From NCBI GenBank assembly GCA_016946835.1, contig JACVTC010000012.1:540001-604000 (forward strand): DNA of 64,000 nt, in the 5' to 3' direction. How positions within the stretch are numbered: the stretch's first letter is position 1; each line of letters begins with the position of its first letter. Position numbers and translations under genes: made by a program. The notes beneath the pieces were generated by a model that saw only the letters and a list, made by a program, of their open reading frames with translations, searched no databases and was not told where the DNA came from. This document shows, in pieces, positions 28,691 to 39,412 of the stretch. The stretch is from Neocallimastix lanati (nom. inval.) (Eukaryota > Neocallimastigomycota > Neocallimastigomycetes > Neocallimastigales > Neocallimastigaceae).

Positions 28691-30184
28691 GAATTTATTA
28701 AACATAAAAAAAAATATATTTCTTAAAAAATCAATTTTTTTTTAAAAAAAAAAAATAATAATAAATATTTAAATTTATTAGATAAAAAAATTAAAGTATA
28801 TAAGGTAAATTAATATGGTTAATATGGTGTAGATTATTTTTTATTTTAATATTTTACTGATAAAAAAAATTTTCGAAACAATATTTTTTATAACAACAAT
28901 AATACTAAATATATTAAAAATAATTATTCCTATAAAAAATCGGAGCTACAACATTTTAAATATAGTTATTCTTTTAATGTAAAATTAAACTGAATAAAAT
29001 ATATATATATATTATTTTTAAATAAATAAATATGTATATACATATACATCTTTTTTTTTTTAAAAAAAAAAAATAATAAAATAAAATAAATTGTTTTTTA
29101 ATTTATTTGAAATTTTAATTTTTAACTTTTATGTTAAGTCTTTATTTTAATTTTATATAAAAAATTTTATTTTTTAACGAATTTTTAATAAAAGCTTTGT
29201 TTTCTTTCATTTATTAAATGATAAGAAATTGGACCGAATTTACAATAAAAAATTAATATCTCTTATAAAATATTAAAAATTGGTTAAAGAAATACTAAAA
29301 GTAATTACTATGTCAAATTAAAATGAAAAAAAAAATAATAATTATCGATTTTTTTAAAGAATAAATTATTATTTTTCTAATAATTCTAAAATGAAAATTA
29401 GTTTACTTGATGAAATAAAAATATATATATATATTTGATTAATTAATATAGTATGATGTTGTTATTTAAATATTTTAATGATAAAAATTTTTTCATAAAA
29501 AAATATCTTTTATCAAAACACAAATAACACAAATATTAATTTTTAAAAATTTTAATTTATTTATTAGTATATATTTATTAGCTTTATTTAATAAATTAAA
29601 ATTTAAAAATGGAATCCATTAAATTTAGATTTTTTTTTTTTTTTTTTTAATTATAAATATAAATTTTACTTTTAAAATGCTTCATTATTATAAAACTATT
29701 ACAAATTATATATAATTGAGTATATTATAAAATAACTCATATTACTTTTTTTTTTTTATTTTATTATATGAAACTCAAACTTGATATTAATTAAAAGCTG
29801 AAATTTTAAAATTTTAGTGCTAAACTTTTATTTATATTAATTATTAAAATAGGATATATTGGTAAAATATTAAAATTTCAATATCTTTTTTTTTTTTAAC
29901 TTTTTATATAATATAAAAAAAAATAATAATAGTAAAAAAAGAATGAAAGAAAACTTTATTATAAATGGAATATTTATATTTTTTATCAAATTAATACCAT
30001 TAAAAAATTAATTATAGACTAATTAATAAATTTTAATTATCAAGTCAACCTGTTCCATCTATAATAATAAAAAATGAATGAAAGAGAACTTTATAAATGG
30101 AATATTGAAATATTTTATCAATACCACTTATAGACTAATTAATAAATTTTAATTATTAAGTTAACCTATTCTATCTTAATTTTT
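28691..30184. other. AT-rich intergenic region, no gene seen
   Basis: Homopolymer-rich sequence with a ~115-bp imperfect tandem duplication at about 29940-30180 (shared GAATGAAAGA, ATAAATGGAATATT and GACTAATTAATAAATTTTAA). No coding signal or RNA gene is recognised. Confidence 0.5.
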
Positions 30185-30265
30185 TTTTAAAAGCCGCAAT
30201 TATTACTAACTTTAATCTTTATTTATTTACTCATTTATTAATTCTATGAATAATTTTTATTTTTA

Positions 30266-30308
<43 letters not shown>

Positions 30309-31382
30309 ATAATTAATAAAAAAATAAATATTATTTATCTAATTAGAACATAATAATATTTAAAATAGTAACCTAAAATAAAAAACAATATTCAAAATAT
30401 TGCTTTTTATTAGTATATAAATAAATTCGGAAAAAAAAGTTCATAGGCAACGAACCTCACCTCCAGATTACTTATTCTGGACTATCTAAAAAGAAATTAT
30501 AGACTTCTTCTTCAGAGACATTGGCCCTGCTTAGCCTGTCTTAATGCATTTTCAGAGTTGACGCTCCGGGTTAAGTTTACCCTTATACTTTCGAAATAAC
30601 AACCCTTGTCGAGTACTAGCCCTAAGGCATAATTTTTGTAAAGTAGATCACACCAAAAAATGGTGTTTTTGAATAATCACTAGAATTGATTTGGTTCTAA
30701 AACAAAACATTCCATTCCTTTTATATAATTTAAATCAATAATATCTGCATCTCTTCCCTCACCAAGAAGGAAGTTATATAATCGGTACCACGTCACATAT
30801 ATATTTACATACTTATTATTCAGAAAATTATCAATATTAACACTGTTTACACCAATTGATCAATGCACTACATTATTAGTAACGATATTATTATTTTCTC
30901 TATCTCTAATATTAATATTCCTACTTTCTCTAAAACTAATTCTATTACAATTTGCAATATTATTTCTATTGGTATTATTATTAATATAATATATATTTCG
31001 TTACTACTATCAGACTCTGTACTTGATTCTATATTATTCATATCTGAGATAACAGTGTTTACATTACTATTTAATATTGGACTGGACAATATTTAGAAAT
31101 TATATAAAATTTTTTCATAAAGAATTTCAATATCCTTAAAATATTTCATTCGAAATATTCACGGAAAAGATAGCATTTAGAAAACCAATGTTCCAACTGA
31201 TGATTACTATTTTCTCTATTTCTCTCTACTAATAAAGACATCGTTCTGGATAGTCATCTTCAACCCTATTGGCAGCTTTAGCAAAACGAGCCTCGAATTT
31301 ATATCCATATCAGGCAAAAAGTACCCATCGGAAGCCAATGCTAAATTCAGGATACTTAAAAGTTGAGCTTTAAGTAGTCTCT

Positions 31383-31420
<38 letters not shown>

Positions 31421-31440
31421 ATTTTCTTATTAGCTATTGC
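30185..31440 (-). pseudogene. LINE 5' region / ORF1-like remnant downstream of tRNA-Ile copy 2
   Basis: Shares AAAGCCGCAATTATT, ACTTTAATCTTTATTTATTT and GTTCATAGGCAACGAACCTC with 51530-52270, downstream of tRNA-Ser. Minus-strand fragments read PFFGVIYFTKIMP, ASTLKMH and RLSRANVSEEEVYNFFLDSP near 30660-30470. Near 31420-31370 the segment AACTAGAGACTACTTAAAGC is shared with the LINE fragment at 38320. Reading frames are broken throughout. I infer decayed LINE ORF1/5' sequence. The precise protein family of ORF1 is not recognisable. Confidence 0.5.
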
Positions 31441-31444
31441 CTTG

Positions 31445-31490
<46 letters not shown>

Positions 31491-31624
31491 ATATATTTAT
31501 ATATATATAACTAGTTTACCTGGTATAGGTTATTCCTTTTCCATCAACCCTCAATGGACCTATAAATATAGGTAGAGACTATATCATTAGGGTTGGAAAA
31601 AAAATTTCTATTTTTTTAAAAATT
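31441..31624. other. poly(A)-rich spacer 3' of tRNA-Ile copy 2
   Basis: Contains long poly(T) and poly(A) runs (31387-31413, 31449-31488). On the minus strand it also holds CTAATGATATAGTCTCTACC, comparable to TCTAATGATATGGACTG beside copy 1, which looks like the LINE 5' junction. Confidence 0.4.
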
Positions 31625-31717
31625 TGCTCCTGGCGGGGGTCGAACCCGCGATCTTCGCGTTGCATAAGAGGTACACCCTTATAAGCACGACGCCTTAAAC
31701 CTCTAGGCTACAGGAGC
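31625..31717 (-). tRNA. tRNA-Ile(UAU) with 19-nt intron, copy 2
   Basis: Sequence identical to copy 1 over all 93 bases, intron included. Flanks differ: 3' of it (lower coordinates) lies A/T-rich spacer then LINE remnant, and 5' of it an LTR begins after 15 bases. A run of T on the coding strand follows closely, as expected for a Pol III terminator. Confidence 0.95.
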
Positions 31718-31732
31718 AACTCTGAAATTATT

Positions 31733-32733
31733 TGTGTAATAATTTAATTAAAAAATTATAATTAAATTATTAATCATTAATATTAGCTCTAACTGCTAAT
31801 ATTAAAGGTTTAGAAAAGAATCATACTTACCTATGGTTCTTTCTAATTATCGAGTTTATTATAACGAATTATAATAGACGAAACACTAAAATTGATAAGG
31901 AAAAGTTTTAATTATAAAATTTGTTTTATTAAAATAATTTGTTTTATTTTTTATTAAAAATTTTAAATGTTAAAACTTATTGTTATTATTATTATAGTAT
32001 AATTGTTATAATAATAACTCTTGATTTCTCAAAGAGAACTCAAGAGCCTTATTTATACTTTTTTGTCAAAATAAGGTTAAAATCAAAAGGGGTTCTAATC
32101 TTAACAAATCTCTTATCTAGGAAAAGACTAGAAGAAAAACCTAGATAAGTTTTTTGATCGATATTCTATCCATATCGATCGTCGCGTTAATTAAGTAAAA
32201 CCGATTACTTTTAAGAAGTAATTGGAAAAACCTTAATTAACCGATTACTTAATCTAATATAATGATCGAAAATAAAAGAATAAAATAATGAAAATTATTT
32301 CGATCATAAAATTTAAAATTTAATCTATTTAGTTCTATTTTATAGAACTTTACATAAAAAATATAAAACAATACATTAATAATAAAATACATGATTAATA
32401 CAATACAGAATACATGATAGAATACAGAATACATGATAAAATACAGAATAGTGTTTTAGTTTATGATTTAATAAGTGAGAGAAAACTAAAACTAATAAAT
32501 TTAATAATTAAGTGAATAATTAAATAAATTTAATATTATTTTAAATGTATAAAAATTATTTAATTAAATAAATTTTTAATATTAAACTAAATAAAATTTT
32601 AATATATAATTAAATAAATTATTAATTATAATTAATTGTATAAATGAAATATGAGTTAAATAAAAGTTATATTAATTATAACCTAACTAAGAAAATATAA
32701 TTATTTTGTTAAAAATAATTATAGATTCTTACA
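31733..32733 (-). mobile_element. solo LTR, family G, 15 bp upstream of tRNA-Ile copy 2
   Basis: On the minus strand it starts TGTAAGAATCTATAATTATT and ends ATTATTACACA, giving TG..CA termini and ~1001 bp. The 5' piece recurs at 45841-45889 (plus strand) and degenerately at 61090. Its edge next to the tRNA is 15 bases from the tRNA 5' end. No coding sequence is present; the short open stretch at 31939 is not a gene. Confidence 0.6.
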
Positions 32734-32736
32734 GTT

Positions 32737-33243
32737 TGATACGGTACCACCATAAATACCATAATTTAGTGAAACTTAGATTAGGAATTATTTGATAAAA
32801 TCTTATTGGTTAATAATAATTTAGTAATAATATATATAGTTAGTAAATAATAATAATTTAAAGAATGGTTCTTTTATTAATATTAATTTAGTTTTATTAA
32901 TAATTTAACCTATAAACATGTTTATTAGTATAGTTTAGTATAGTTTTATATTTAGTTTACATTAATAACATAAGAAATTTGAGTAAATAATTATATTTTA
33001 TTGAATGATTTAATTATATTTTAACTAGTTAACAAATATTTACATTGATGATGTATTTTTATTGATGAATGATAATAAATAAATAAAATAAATAAACTAA
33101 ATATTAAAGTGTGAATATTATTATTGTGTGTATTATTCTATATAATATTAGAATATATTATTTTGTCAATTATTCCCTACTGTTATCGTCCAAATAAAAT
33201 AAAATAAATATTGATATTGATGTTTAATAAAAATATCGTATCA
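32737..33243 (+). mobile_element. LTR, family B (507 bp), with start of internal region
   Basis: TGATACGGTACCACCATAAA at the left and AATATCGTATCA at the right form terminal inverted repeats TGATACG/CGTATCA. It is followed by a tRNA-type primer binding site, so this is a 5' LTR whose internal domain is cut off by a family E LTR at 33320. Confidence 0.75.
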
Positions 33244-33249
33244 TAATTT

Positions 33250-33266
33250 TGGTGGAGAATCCGGGC
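33250..33266 (+). promoter_or_regulatory. primer binding site of family B element
   Basis: TGGTGGAGAATCCGGGC begins 6 bases after the LTR end. It has the TGG expected opposite a tRNA CCA end. The implied primer tRNA would have a 3' acceptor strand ATTCTCC and discriminator A. I cannot name the isoacceptor from this window. Confidence 0.6.
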
Positions 33267-33319
33267 TGTGATATGTTACTCATAGAATAATAGAAAATAA
33301 TTGTAAAAATTAGAAAATA

Positions 33320-34548
33320 TGTCACGAATACTAGTGGATTTGAGATTAAAATTCACTATTAGATCAATTGAAATTTAATTTAGCTATCGACAAAAATTAT
33401 TTTAATTCGATTTTAATTATAAAAATAAATATTAGAAACATTAATTAATTAGAAACCAAAGGGTTTGGACTCATTTATTAAAGATAATTTAATTTAATTT
33501 AACCCTTAAGGATTTAATAAAAATAACTTGAAGAAAAACAACAACAACTCAACAAATAATGGAAATATTGTATTGATATTCCCGCTAAAATTATATTTAT
33601 TGGAAAGCTACGGACGTGAACTACAACATATGTTAAAATCAACCTTATTGGACAACTAGATAACGAGATATTGGAATTTAACGATATTCTAATTACAAAA
33701 AAATAATTTAATTATTTAATTAAGACCCTAGATTATTAATTAAGAAATCTATATTAGATAAAATCTCTTAACTTGGAAATTATATATTATTAATTTTTAT
33801 TATTAATTAAAAATACAGAATTAGTTATTAATGATAGTTTTATAATATTTTAAATAAGTTTATAAGTTTTATATATTTTATTATAATATTTTTATTCAAT
33901 TAATTTCTAAAAGATTCAAAGGAATTCTTTATCATTCTAAAGATTTCCGAAAGTGAATTTTTAATTAGTTTTAATATTTTATTTTATTTTATTTTATTTT
34001 ATATTTTATTATTAAATTAGTTTTGTTATTAAATTGTTTTATGAATAATTTATATAGTTATTTTATTAAAAGATTCTTATCAATATTATTTTATTATTAT
34101 ATTTTATATAGTTTATATACATGTATGAATATATTAAGATTAGAATGTATTATTTAATTATATTGTTAATTATTATTTTAGTTTAGTATAAAAAGGATTT
34201 GAAATTCCATATTTTGAATTCTATGTAAGATTATTAACCTTTAACCTTTAACCTTTAATTTACTTTAAACTATTAACATAAAGTTAATAAATTAATTATA
34301 ACAATAAATAATTTTTTATATTAATCTTAGTTAAAATTTATTATTAAAATATATATTAAATAAAGTTCAAATTTATTATTAAAATATATATTAAATAAAG
34401 TTCTAATAAAACATAAATCTTAAATATTTGAAATCTTAATTATAAAACTTTGTGTGTGTTATTTATTATTTAAATTTAATTAAATTTTTATAATTAATAA
34501 GAACATCTTGACCTGACCAATTTAACCCAAACTAGGAAAGATATAGCA
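33320..34548 (+). mobile_element. LTR, family E (1229 bp)
   Basis: It begins TGTCACGAATACTAGTGGAT and ends AAGATATAGCA. It is homologous along its length to 45890-47049. It contains TATAAAAAGG at 34187 and, 38 bases later, GTAAGATT (34225-34232). That octamer is exactly complementary to AATCTTAC (34551-34558), three bases beyond the LTR. See the self-priming finding. Confidence 0.65.
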
Positions 34549-34588
34549 AGAATCTTACCTAAACAATCAATTTTATTTTTACAAAATA

Positions 34589-34960
34589 TGTTAAAATAAT
34601 AACTGAATTTCAATTTAATTCAATTTCAATTTCAATAATTCAGTTATTTGAATTTCAATATTAATAAACAATAATATATAATAAATATTATTAAATTTTA
34701 TTAAAATATTTAGGAAATAGTCTAGGCCAACTAATTAACTAAATATTATTAACCTATTGAAATTAATCTTATATATTAAATAATGTAAACACATGATTGC
34801 CATATTAAATTAATGAGGGAGGTTGCATTAAGCCAATATTCACGTGATATATATAAATATGTGGCTATAACTATATTATGCTACATAATATTATTCTATT
34901 GTATTATTTTGTTATTTCAATTAAATTAATTATTAAGTGAATAATTAAATAAATCATATA
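34589..34960 (+). mobile_element. truncated family D LTR
   Basis: It begins TGTTAAAATAATAACTGAAT and continues through AATAGTCTAGGCCAACTAAT and TAATGTAAACACATG, as in the D LTRs at 52492, 55076 and 58390. It then diverges near 34800, so the 3' half is lost. A short foreign segment with GAGGGAGGTTGCATTAAGCC occupies the break. Confidence 0.6.
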
Positions 34961-35019
34961 ATGGTTAGATTTTATGATTTTAATTCTTTTATTTAAATGC
35001 TATTAATAAAAAAATTATA

Positions 35020-35175
35020 TAAAAATATAACTGTTATTAAAAATATAAATGTTATTAAAAATATAAATGTTATTAAAAATATAAATGTTATTAAAAATAT
35101 AGATGTTATTAAAAATATAAATGTTATTAAAAATATAAATGTTATTAAAAATATAAATGTTATTAATAATAATTC
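35020..35175 (+). repeat. 18-bp tandem repeat
   Basis: About eight units of AATATAAATGTTATTAAA, one carrying GATG for AATG. The apparent NINVIK peptide repeat is a by-product. It lies at the right end of the LTR cluster. Confidence 0.85.
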
Positions 35176-35229
35176 TTTTATTTAAATGCTATTAAAAAAA
35201 AATAATAATTATAATGATAAAATTATTAA

Positions 35230-36407
35230 TTATAAAGACGTATTTGAATATTTATTTAAACTGTATAAATTTAATAAGCTTTATAAATTAAACAATCCAA
35301 CCACAAATTAATAATATTATTTCTATCACATTTAGCATTAATTAACTTAGCTTCAATATTTTTGTAGCGTTCAATTAAGACACTGATTTCATTAGCTTTA
35401 CTTATTGCTCTTTTTTTTTTATTTTCCAAATTCCTCTTATTTTTCTTTGATAATCATATTATGATAAATGTTCAAGTTCATTTAATTTAATTGATTATGA
35501 AATTTTGGAATTATTATAATAATATGGAACATATAACAAACAATGCCTCAGAAACACTCAATAATTATTTAAATAATTTATTTCCAACAAATTCATCTTT
35601 TTATGAATTAATAATTCCAAAATTTCATATCATAATCAATTAAATATGTCTTATAAAAATATTCTAAAAATTTTAAAAATCGACATTAATTATTTTTAAT
35701 GGATTTAATTTTAATAACATAAATATCAAATATGTATTCAGCATTTATAAAAGATAATTTTGAAATAGCTTTATAATAAATAAATATATTATTATCATTT
35801 TTTACTTCATTATAGCATAATTTATTTTTTTTTTAATTTCTAGTGATTTTTTATAATGTCAAATGCAATACTAAATATTTGTATTAGGAAATATTGTTTT
35901 TACTGCTTTAGATATGTCCTTTTCAAAATCACAATGCAAATTTTTTGGTTCAATATTATAATTGAACCAAAAAATTAATTGTTACATGTCTTATCCAGTA
36001 AATGTTGTTACATTGGATGGTAGATTTTTATTTAAATTTCTTGATATTTGGGATTTAATTGAATTATATTCTGGACATATAAACCCCATTTCTTTAGAAT
36101 TTTTATTATATAGGGGTTTTATTTTTATACCAAAAGGAATTGAACTTTTTTCAATTCCATCTTTAATTTTATGTTTCATTATAGATAGAGAAACATCGTA
36201 TTCTTTTTCAGGATGATTATGTGAACTATCATATTTTAAGTTTTCTTTCTTATCATTTAAAATAATAAAAGATTTACATTTATTTCGGTACATAAACTTT
36301 GGAATTATCTTTTCATATAAATGAAAAATTAAATTTATATTTTTTATTAATAATAATTTATTTTTTTCCTTTGTTATACTCACATCAATAATTAGATTTT
36401 CTTCCAT
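35230..36407 (-). pseudogene. MULE transposase remnant with FLYWCH-type N-terminus
   Basis: On the minus strand an open stretch of 138 residues (36407-35991) reads LIFHLYEKIIPKFMYRNKCK, then SFIILND and HNHPEKEYD, a FLYWCH/GCM-like zinc-binding segment as found at the N-terminus of Mutator-like transposases. Further along, near 35925-35820, fragments LHCDFEKDISKAVKTIFPNT and HYKKSLEIKKK match the region around the third catalytic acid (xDFExA...CxFHxxK) of MULE transposases. KAISKLSFINAEYIFDIY and FLEYFYKTYLIDYDMKFWNY follow to ~35600. The middle of the protein, with the first catalytic Asp residues, is missing. The continuation is inverted at 35484-35611 (see finding). Stops and deletions make it non-functional. 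Confidence 0.7.
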
Positions 36408-36544
36408 TTCTATATATTTATAAATATTTTTTAATTATATAATTAAAATTATTAAATTAATTATCCAATATTATTATTAATACTAATTTTGAATAATTAG
36501 TTTTTCAATTATTTTCAAAAAAAAAAAAAAAATAAATAAAGAAT

Positions 36545-37435
36545 GCAATAATATAAGTACAAGTATACAAAATAAAATAAAATAAAATAAAATAAAATAA
36601 AATAAAATAAAATAAAATAAAATAAAATAAAATAAAATAAAATAAAATAAAATAAAATAAATAGTAAAATATGAATATAAAGTACAAAAAGAATAAAGTA
36701 AAATAAAATAAATAGTAAAATATGAATATAAAGTACAAAAAGAATAAAATAAAATAAAATAAAATAAAATAAAATAAAATAAAATAAAATAAAATAAAAT
36801 AAAATAAAATAAAATAAAATAAAATAAAATAAAATAAAATAAAATAAAATAAAATAAAATAAAATAAAATAAAATAAAATAAAATAAAATAAAATAAAAT
36901 AAAATAAAATAAAATAAAATAAAATAAAATAAAATAAAATAAAATAAAATAAAATAAAATAAAATAAAATAAAATAAAATAAAATAAAATAAAATAAAAT
37001 AAAATAAAATAAAATAAAATAAAATAAAATAAAATAAAATAAAATAAAATAAAATAAAATAAATAGTAAAATATGAATATAAAGTACAAAAAGAATAAAG
37101 TAAAATAAAATAAATAGTAAAATATGAATATAAAGTACAAAAAGAATAAAATAAAATAAAATAAAATAAATAGTAAAATATGAATATAAAGTACAAAAAG
37201 AATAAAATAAAATAAAATAAATAGTAAAGTATGAATATAAAGTACAAAAAGAATAAAATAAAATAAAATAAATAATAAAATATGAATATAAAGTACAAAA
37301 AGAATAAAATAAAATAAAATAAATAATAAAATATGAATATAAAGTACAAAAAGAATGAAATAAAATAAAATAAATATTGAATGTAATAATATAAAAGTAC
37401 AAGCATATAAAATAAAATAAAATAAATATTTATCA
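36545..37435 (-). repeat. (AAAAT)n array and satellite related to the 41-bp minisatellite
   Basis: Long perfect pentamer arrays (36565-36660 and 36745-37060) alternate with ~50-65-bp satellite units containing AGTAAAATATGAATATAAAG and TACAAAAAGAATAAA. The reverse complement (CTTTATATTCATATTTTACT) matches the minisatellite at 12046-12565. Open frames through it are artefacts. Confidence 0.9.
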
Positions 37436-37680
37436 TTATTTTTTATTAAAGAATATTAAAGACAATTTATTTTTAAAAATAAAATGTTTTATTTAATTAT
37501 ATATGTTAGAAAGCAAAAAAATCATTTATATTTAATGAGATTATTAACAAAAAAAAATGCTCTTGTAAAATTTTAATAAAAAAAAAAATAAATAAATAAA
37601 ATATCTTAATAATAATAAGAAATAAAAGTTATTAAATTTTGGTATTTATTCAATCTAGAATAATTTGTTTTAACAAGTGA
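37436..37680. other. short AT-rich spacer, nothing recognised
   Basis: A/T-rich sequence between satellite and LINE remnant, with poly(A) near 37578. No feature was seen. Confidence 0.4.
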
Positions 37681-38425
37681 AGTGTCAAAAAGCCCGAGGT
37701 ACAACACTACTTACCATTTTTGTTAAGGAATGAATAAATAATGTTAATTTTATTATTTTTCATAAAAATAGCTTAACCACTAAAATTAAATTATTTATTT
37801 CCTTACTCGGAGATAAGATTAGCAACAGTCTAGTCAAGGAATTATTTTTGATAATATACTTCTTAGTTTTTCGAAGGGCACATTAAAATCTCCTAAAAGA
37901 ACATCAGGTAAATTTTCCTTATTATGACTACTTTAACCATTTTTCCATTTCGGAGAAAGCATTTAAACGAGCTTCAGGCCATCTAAATTGAGGAAAGTAG
38001 ATATCGCCAATAGAACATTTTTGTTTCCAAATTTATTTCAGACTAAATGATATAATGTAATTGTAGTTGGCATTTTCAGCAGTATAAGAACAAGAATTAA
38101 GAACACTGATGGGTAAACCTCTCATTCTGGGGATCTTGGAATTAGCACGAAAAGAAAGGCAGAATTTTAACCGAAAATAGATGGAGAGTTCCCCTATGAG
38201 AGGAACTTATTATTACCAGTTTCCTCATTTCTTGTACCAAGAGAAGTGCTGATAGTAATATCCCCTCAGAAACACCATTTTTGAGCGGTACGCTCCTCAG
38301 GGGTTAGTTGAGCTTATAAGTAGTCTCTAGTTTTCTCAAATTTATTTTTCTTATACTTCTTAGCTTTGATCGATTTTCCTTCATTGAAGAGGGCAATGTT
38401 CTTGGAAAAACAGTCCATATAATTG
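37681..38425 (-). pseudogene. LINE endonuclease-region fragment downstream of tRNA-Ile copy 3
   Basis: On the minus strand, starting ~20 bases past the tRNA, it reads ATGGACTGTTTTTCCAAGAA, the same start as the LINE fragment beside copy 1. Peptide pieces follow: DCFSKNIALFNEG, LTPEERTAQK, RGLPISVLNSCSYTAENANY, INLETKMFYWRYLLSS and a degraded LLGDFN-like end near 37890. Content and order fit the N-terminal endonuclease part of LINE ORF2. It is interrupted at 37721-37806 by an 86-bp hairpin repeat. Frames are broken. Confidence 0.6.
37721..37806. repeat. 86-bp hairpin repeat, copy 1
   Basis: Starts TGTTAAGGAATGAATAAATA and ends TTATTTATTTCCTTAC, so the outer ~20 bases pair. A second near-identical 86-bp copy is at 49050-49135, and diverged copies begin near 57324 and 62373. 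Confidence 0.75.
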
Positions 38426-38441
38426 AAAAAAAAAATTAACT

Positions 38442-38534
38442 TGCTCCTGGCGGGGGTCGAACCCGCGATCTTCGCGTTGCATAAGAGGTACACCCTTATA
38501 AGCACGACGCCTTAAACCTCTAGGCTACAGGAGC
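38442..38534 (-). tRNA. tRNA-Ile(UAU) with 19-nt intron, copy 3
   Basis: Identical to copies 1 and 2. The 5' end is at 38534 and the gypsy element begins 15 bases upstream, at 38550. The LINE fragment lies just past its 3' end. Confidence 0.95.
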
Positions 38535-38549
38535 GTCTTCGATCTTTCA

Positions 38550-39278
38550 TGTTACGGAACTAGCTAAAATACAATAAACTAATGATTTAAATTATACAAT
38601 TCGAAATTATAATTAAATTTAATAACTTTATATGTTAATTAATTTAAACTATTTTTATAATTTCATAATTTTATTTTTAATTTAAAATAATAATATAAAT
38701 TATCAAATTAAATTGATTAATAACTAATTATTAAATAATTATTATTTTATTAAATTGATTAATGACTAATTATTAAATAATTATTATTTTATTAAATTGA
38801 TTAATGACTAATTATTAAATAATTATTATTTTATTAAATTGATTAATGACTAATTATTAAATAATTATTATTTTATATTAATTAAATTGATTTATTATTA
38901 TATTTAATTATTAATTATATTAAAATGTTTTAAGAATTATATTATCGAAAATATTATTAATAATTTTATTGTTAAATTTATTAATTTTATCATTATTAAT
39001 ATTTTGTCATTAAAAATAATATTAATTATATTAATATTAATATTTTTATTATTAAAATAATTTTTAAAAAATATTATTAAAATCACATGTAATAATTAAT
39101 TCTAATAAGAATTAAAATAATTATAAAATTCATGTAGTAAAAAAAAAAATATAAAAGAAAAAGAAAATACTTAATAAAAAATTTAAGAGTTAATAAAAGA
39201 TAAAAAAAAGAAAATCTAATTATTAAGAATATATTATTTTTGAAAATAAAAATTTAAATTATTCGAAATCCTGCAACA
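38550..39278 (+). repeat. 5' LTR of the gypsy element
   Basis: 729 bp, TG..CA ends. It contains a fourfold 42-bp tandem repeat (about 38700-38870, unit with TTAATGACTAATTATTAAAT) that is preserved in the 3' LTR. Confidence 0.92.
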
Positions 39279-39280
39279 TT

Positions 39281-39300
39281 TGGCGAGCTATGCAGGACTC
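39281..39300 (+). promoter_or_regulatory. primer binding site of the gypsy element
   Basis: TGGCGAGCTATGCAGGACTC starts 2 bases after the LTR. It has the TGG for CCA, and GCAGGACTC looks like the complement of a tRNA T arm (compare GCAGGACTCGAACCTGC in the tRNA-Ser of this window). The complementarity may therefore span the acceptor stem and T arm, about 20 bases. The acceptor strand does not fit tRNA-Ser(GCU) or tRNA-Ile(UAU), so the primer is another tRNA. Confidence 0.75.
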
Positions 39301-39412
39301 AATCAAAAATAATATGAAAATTAATAATTAAAAATAAAATATTGAGTTAAAAATAATTAATTGTTTTAAAAAAAAAATTTTAAAAAAAAAGCGAAAAAGA
39401 GAAGAGTAGAAA

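Noticed and set aside
30863-31096. Two opposed ~75-residue frames (plus and minus)
   Set aside because: Serine/isoleucine low-complexity readings within decayed LINE sequence; neither has convincing coding character.
34230-34262. TTAACC/CCTTTAA repeats suggesting telomeric sequence
   Set aside because: Only three short TTAACCT-type units inside an LTR; not the TTAGGG-type repeat and not at an end.
35962-36216. 84-residue plus-strand frame
   Set aside because: Antisense shadow of the MULE transposase FLYWCH-type segment.
36483-37436. Three overlapping 200-317-residue hydrophobic open frames on the minus strand
   Set aside because: All three frames are open because the pentamer repeat contains no stop in any of them; satellite artefact.
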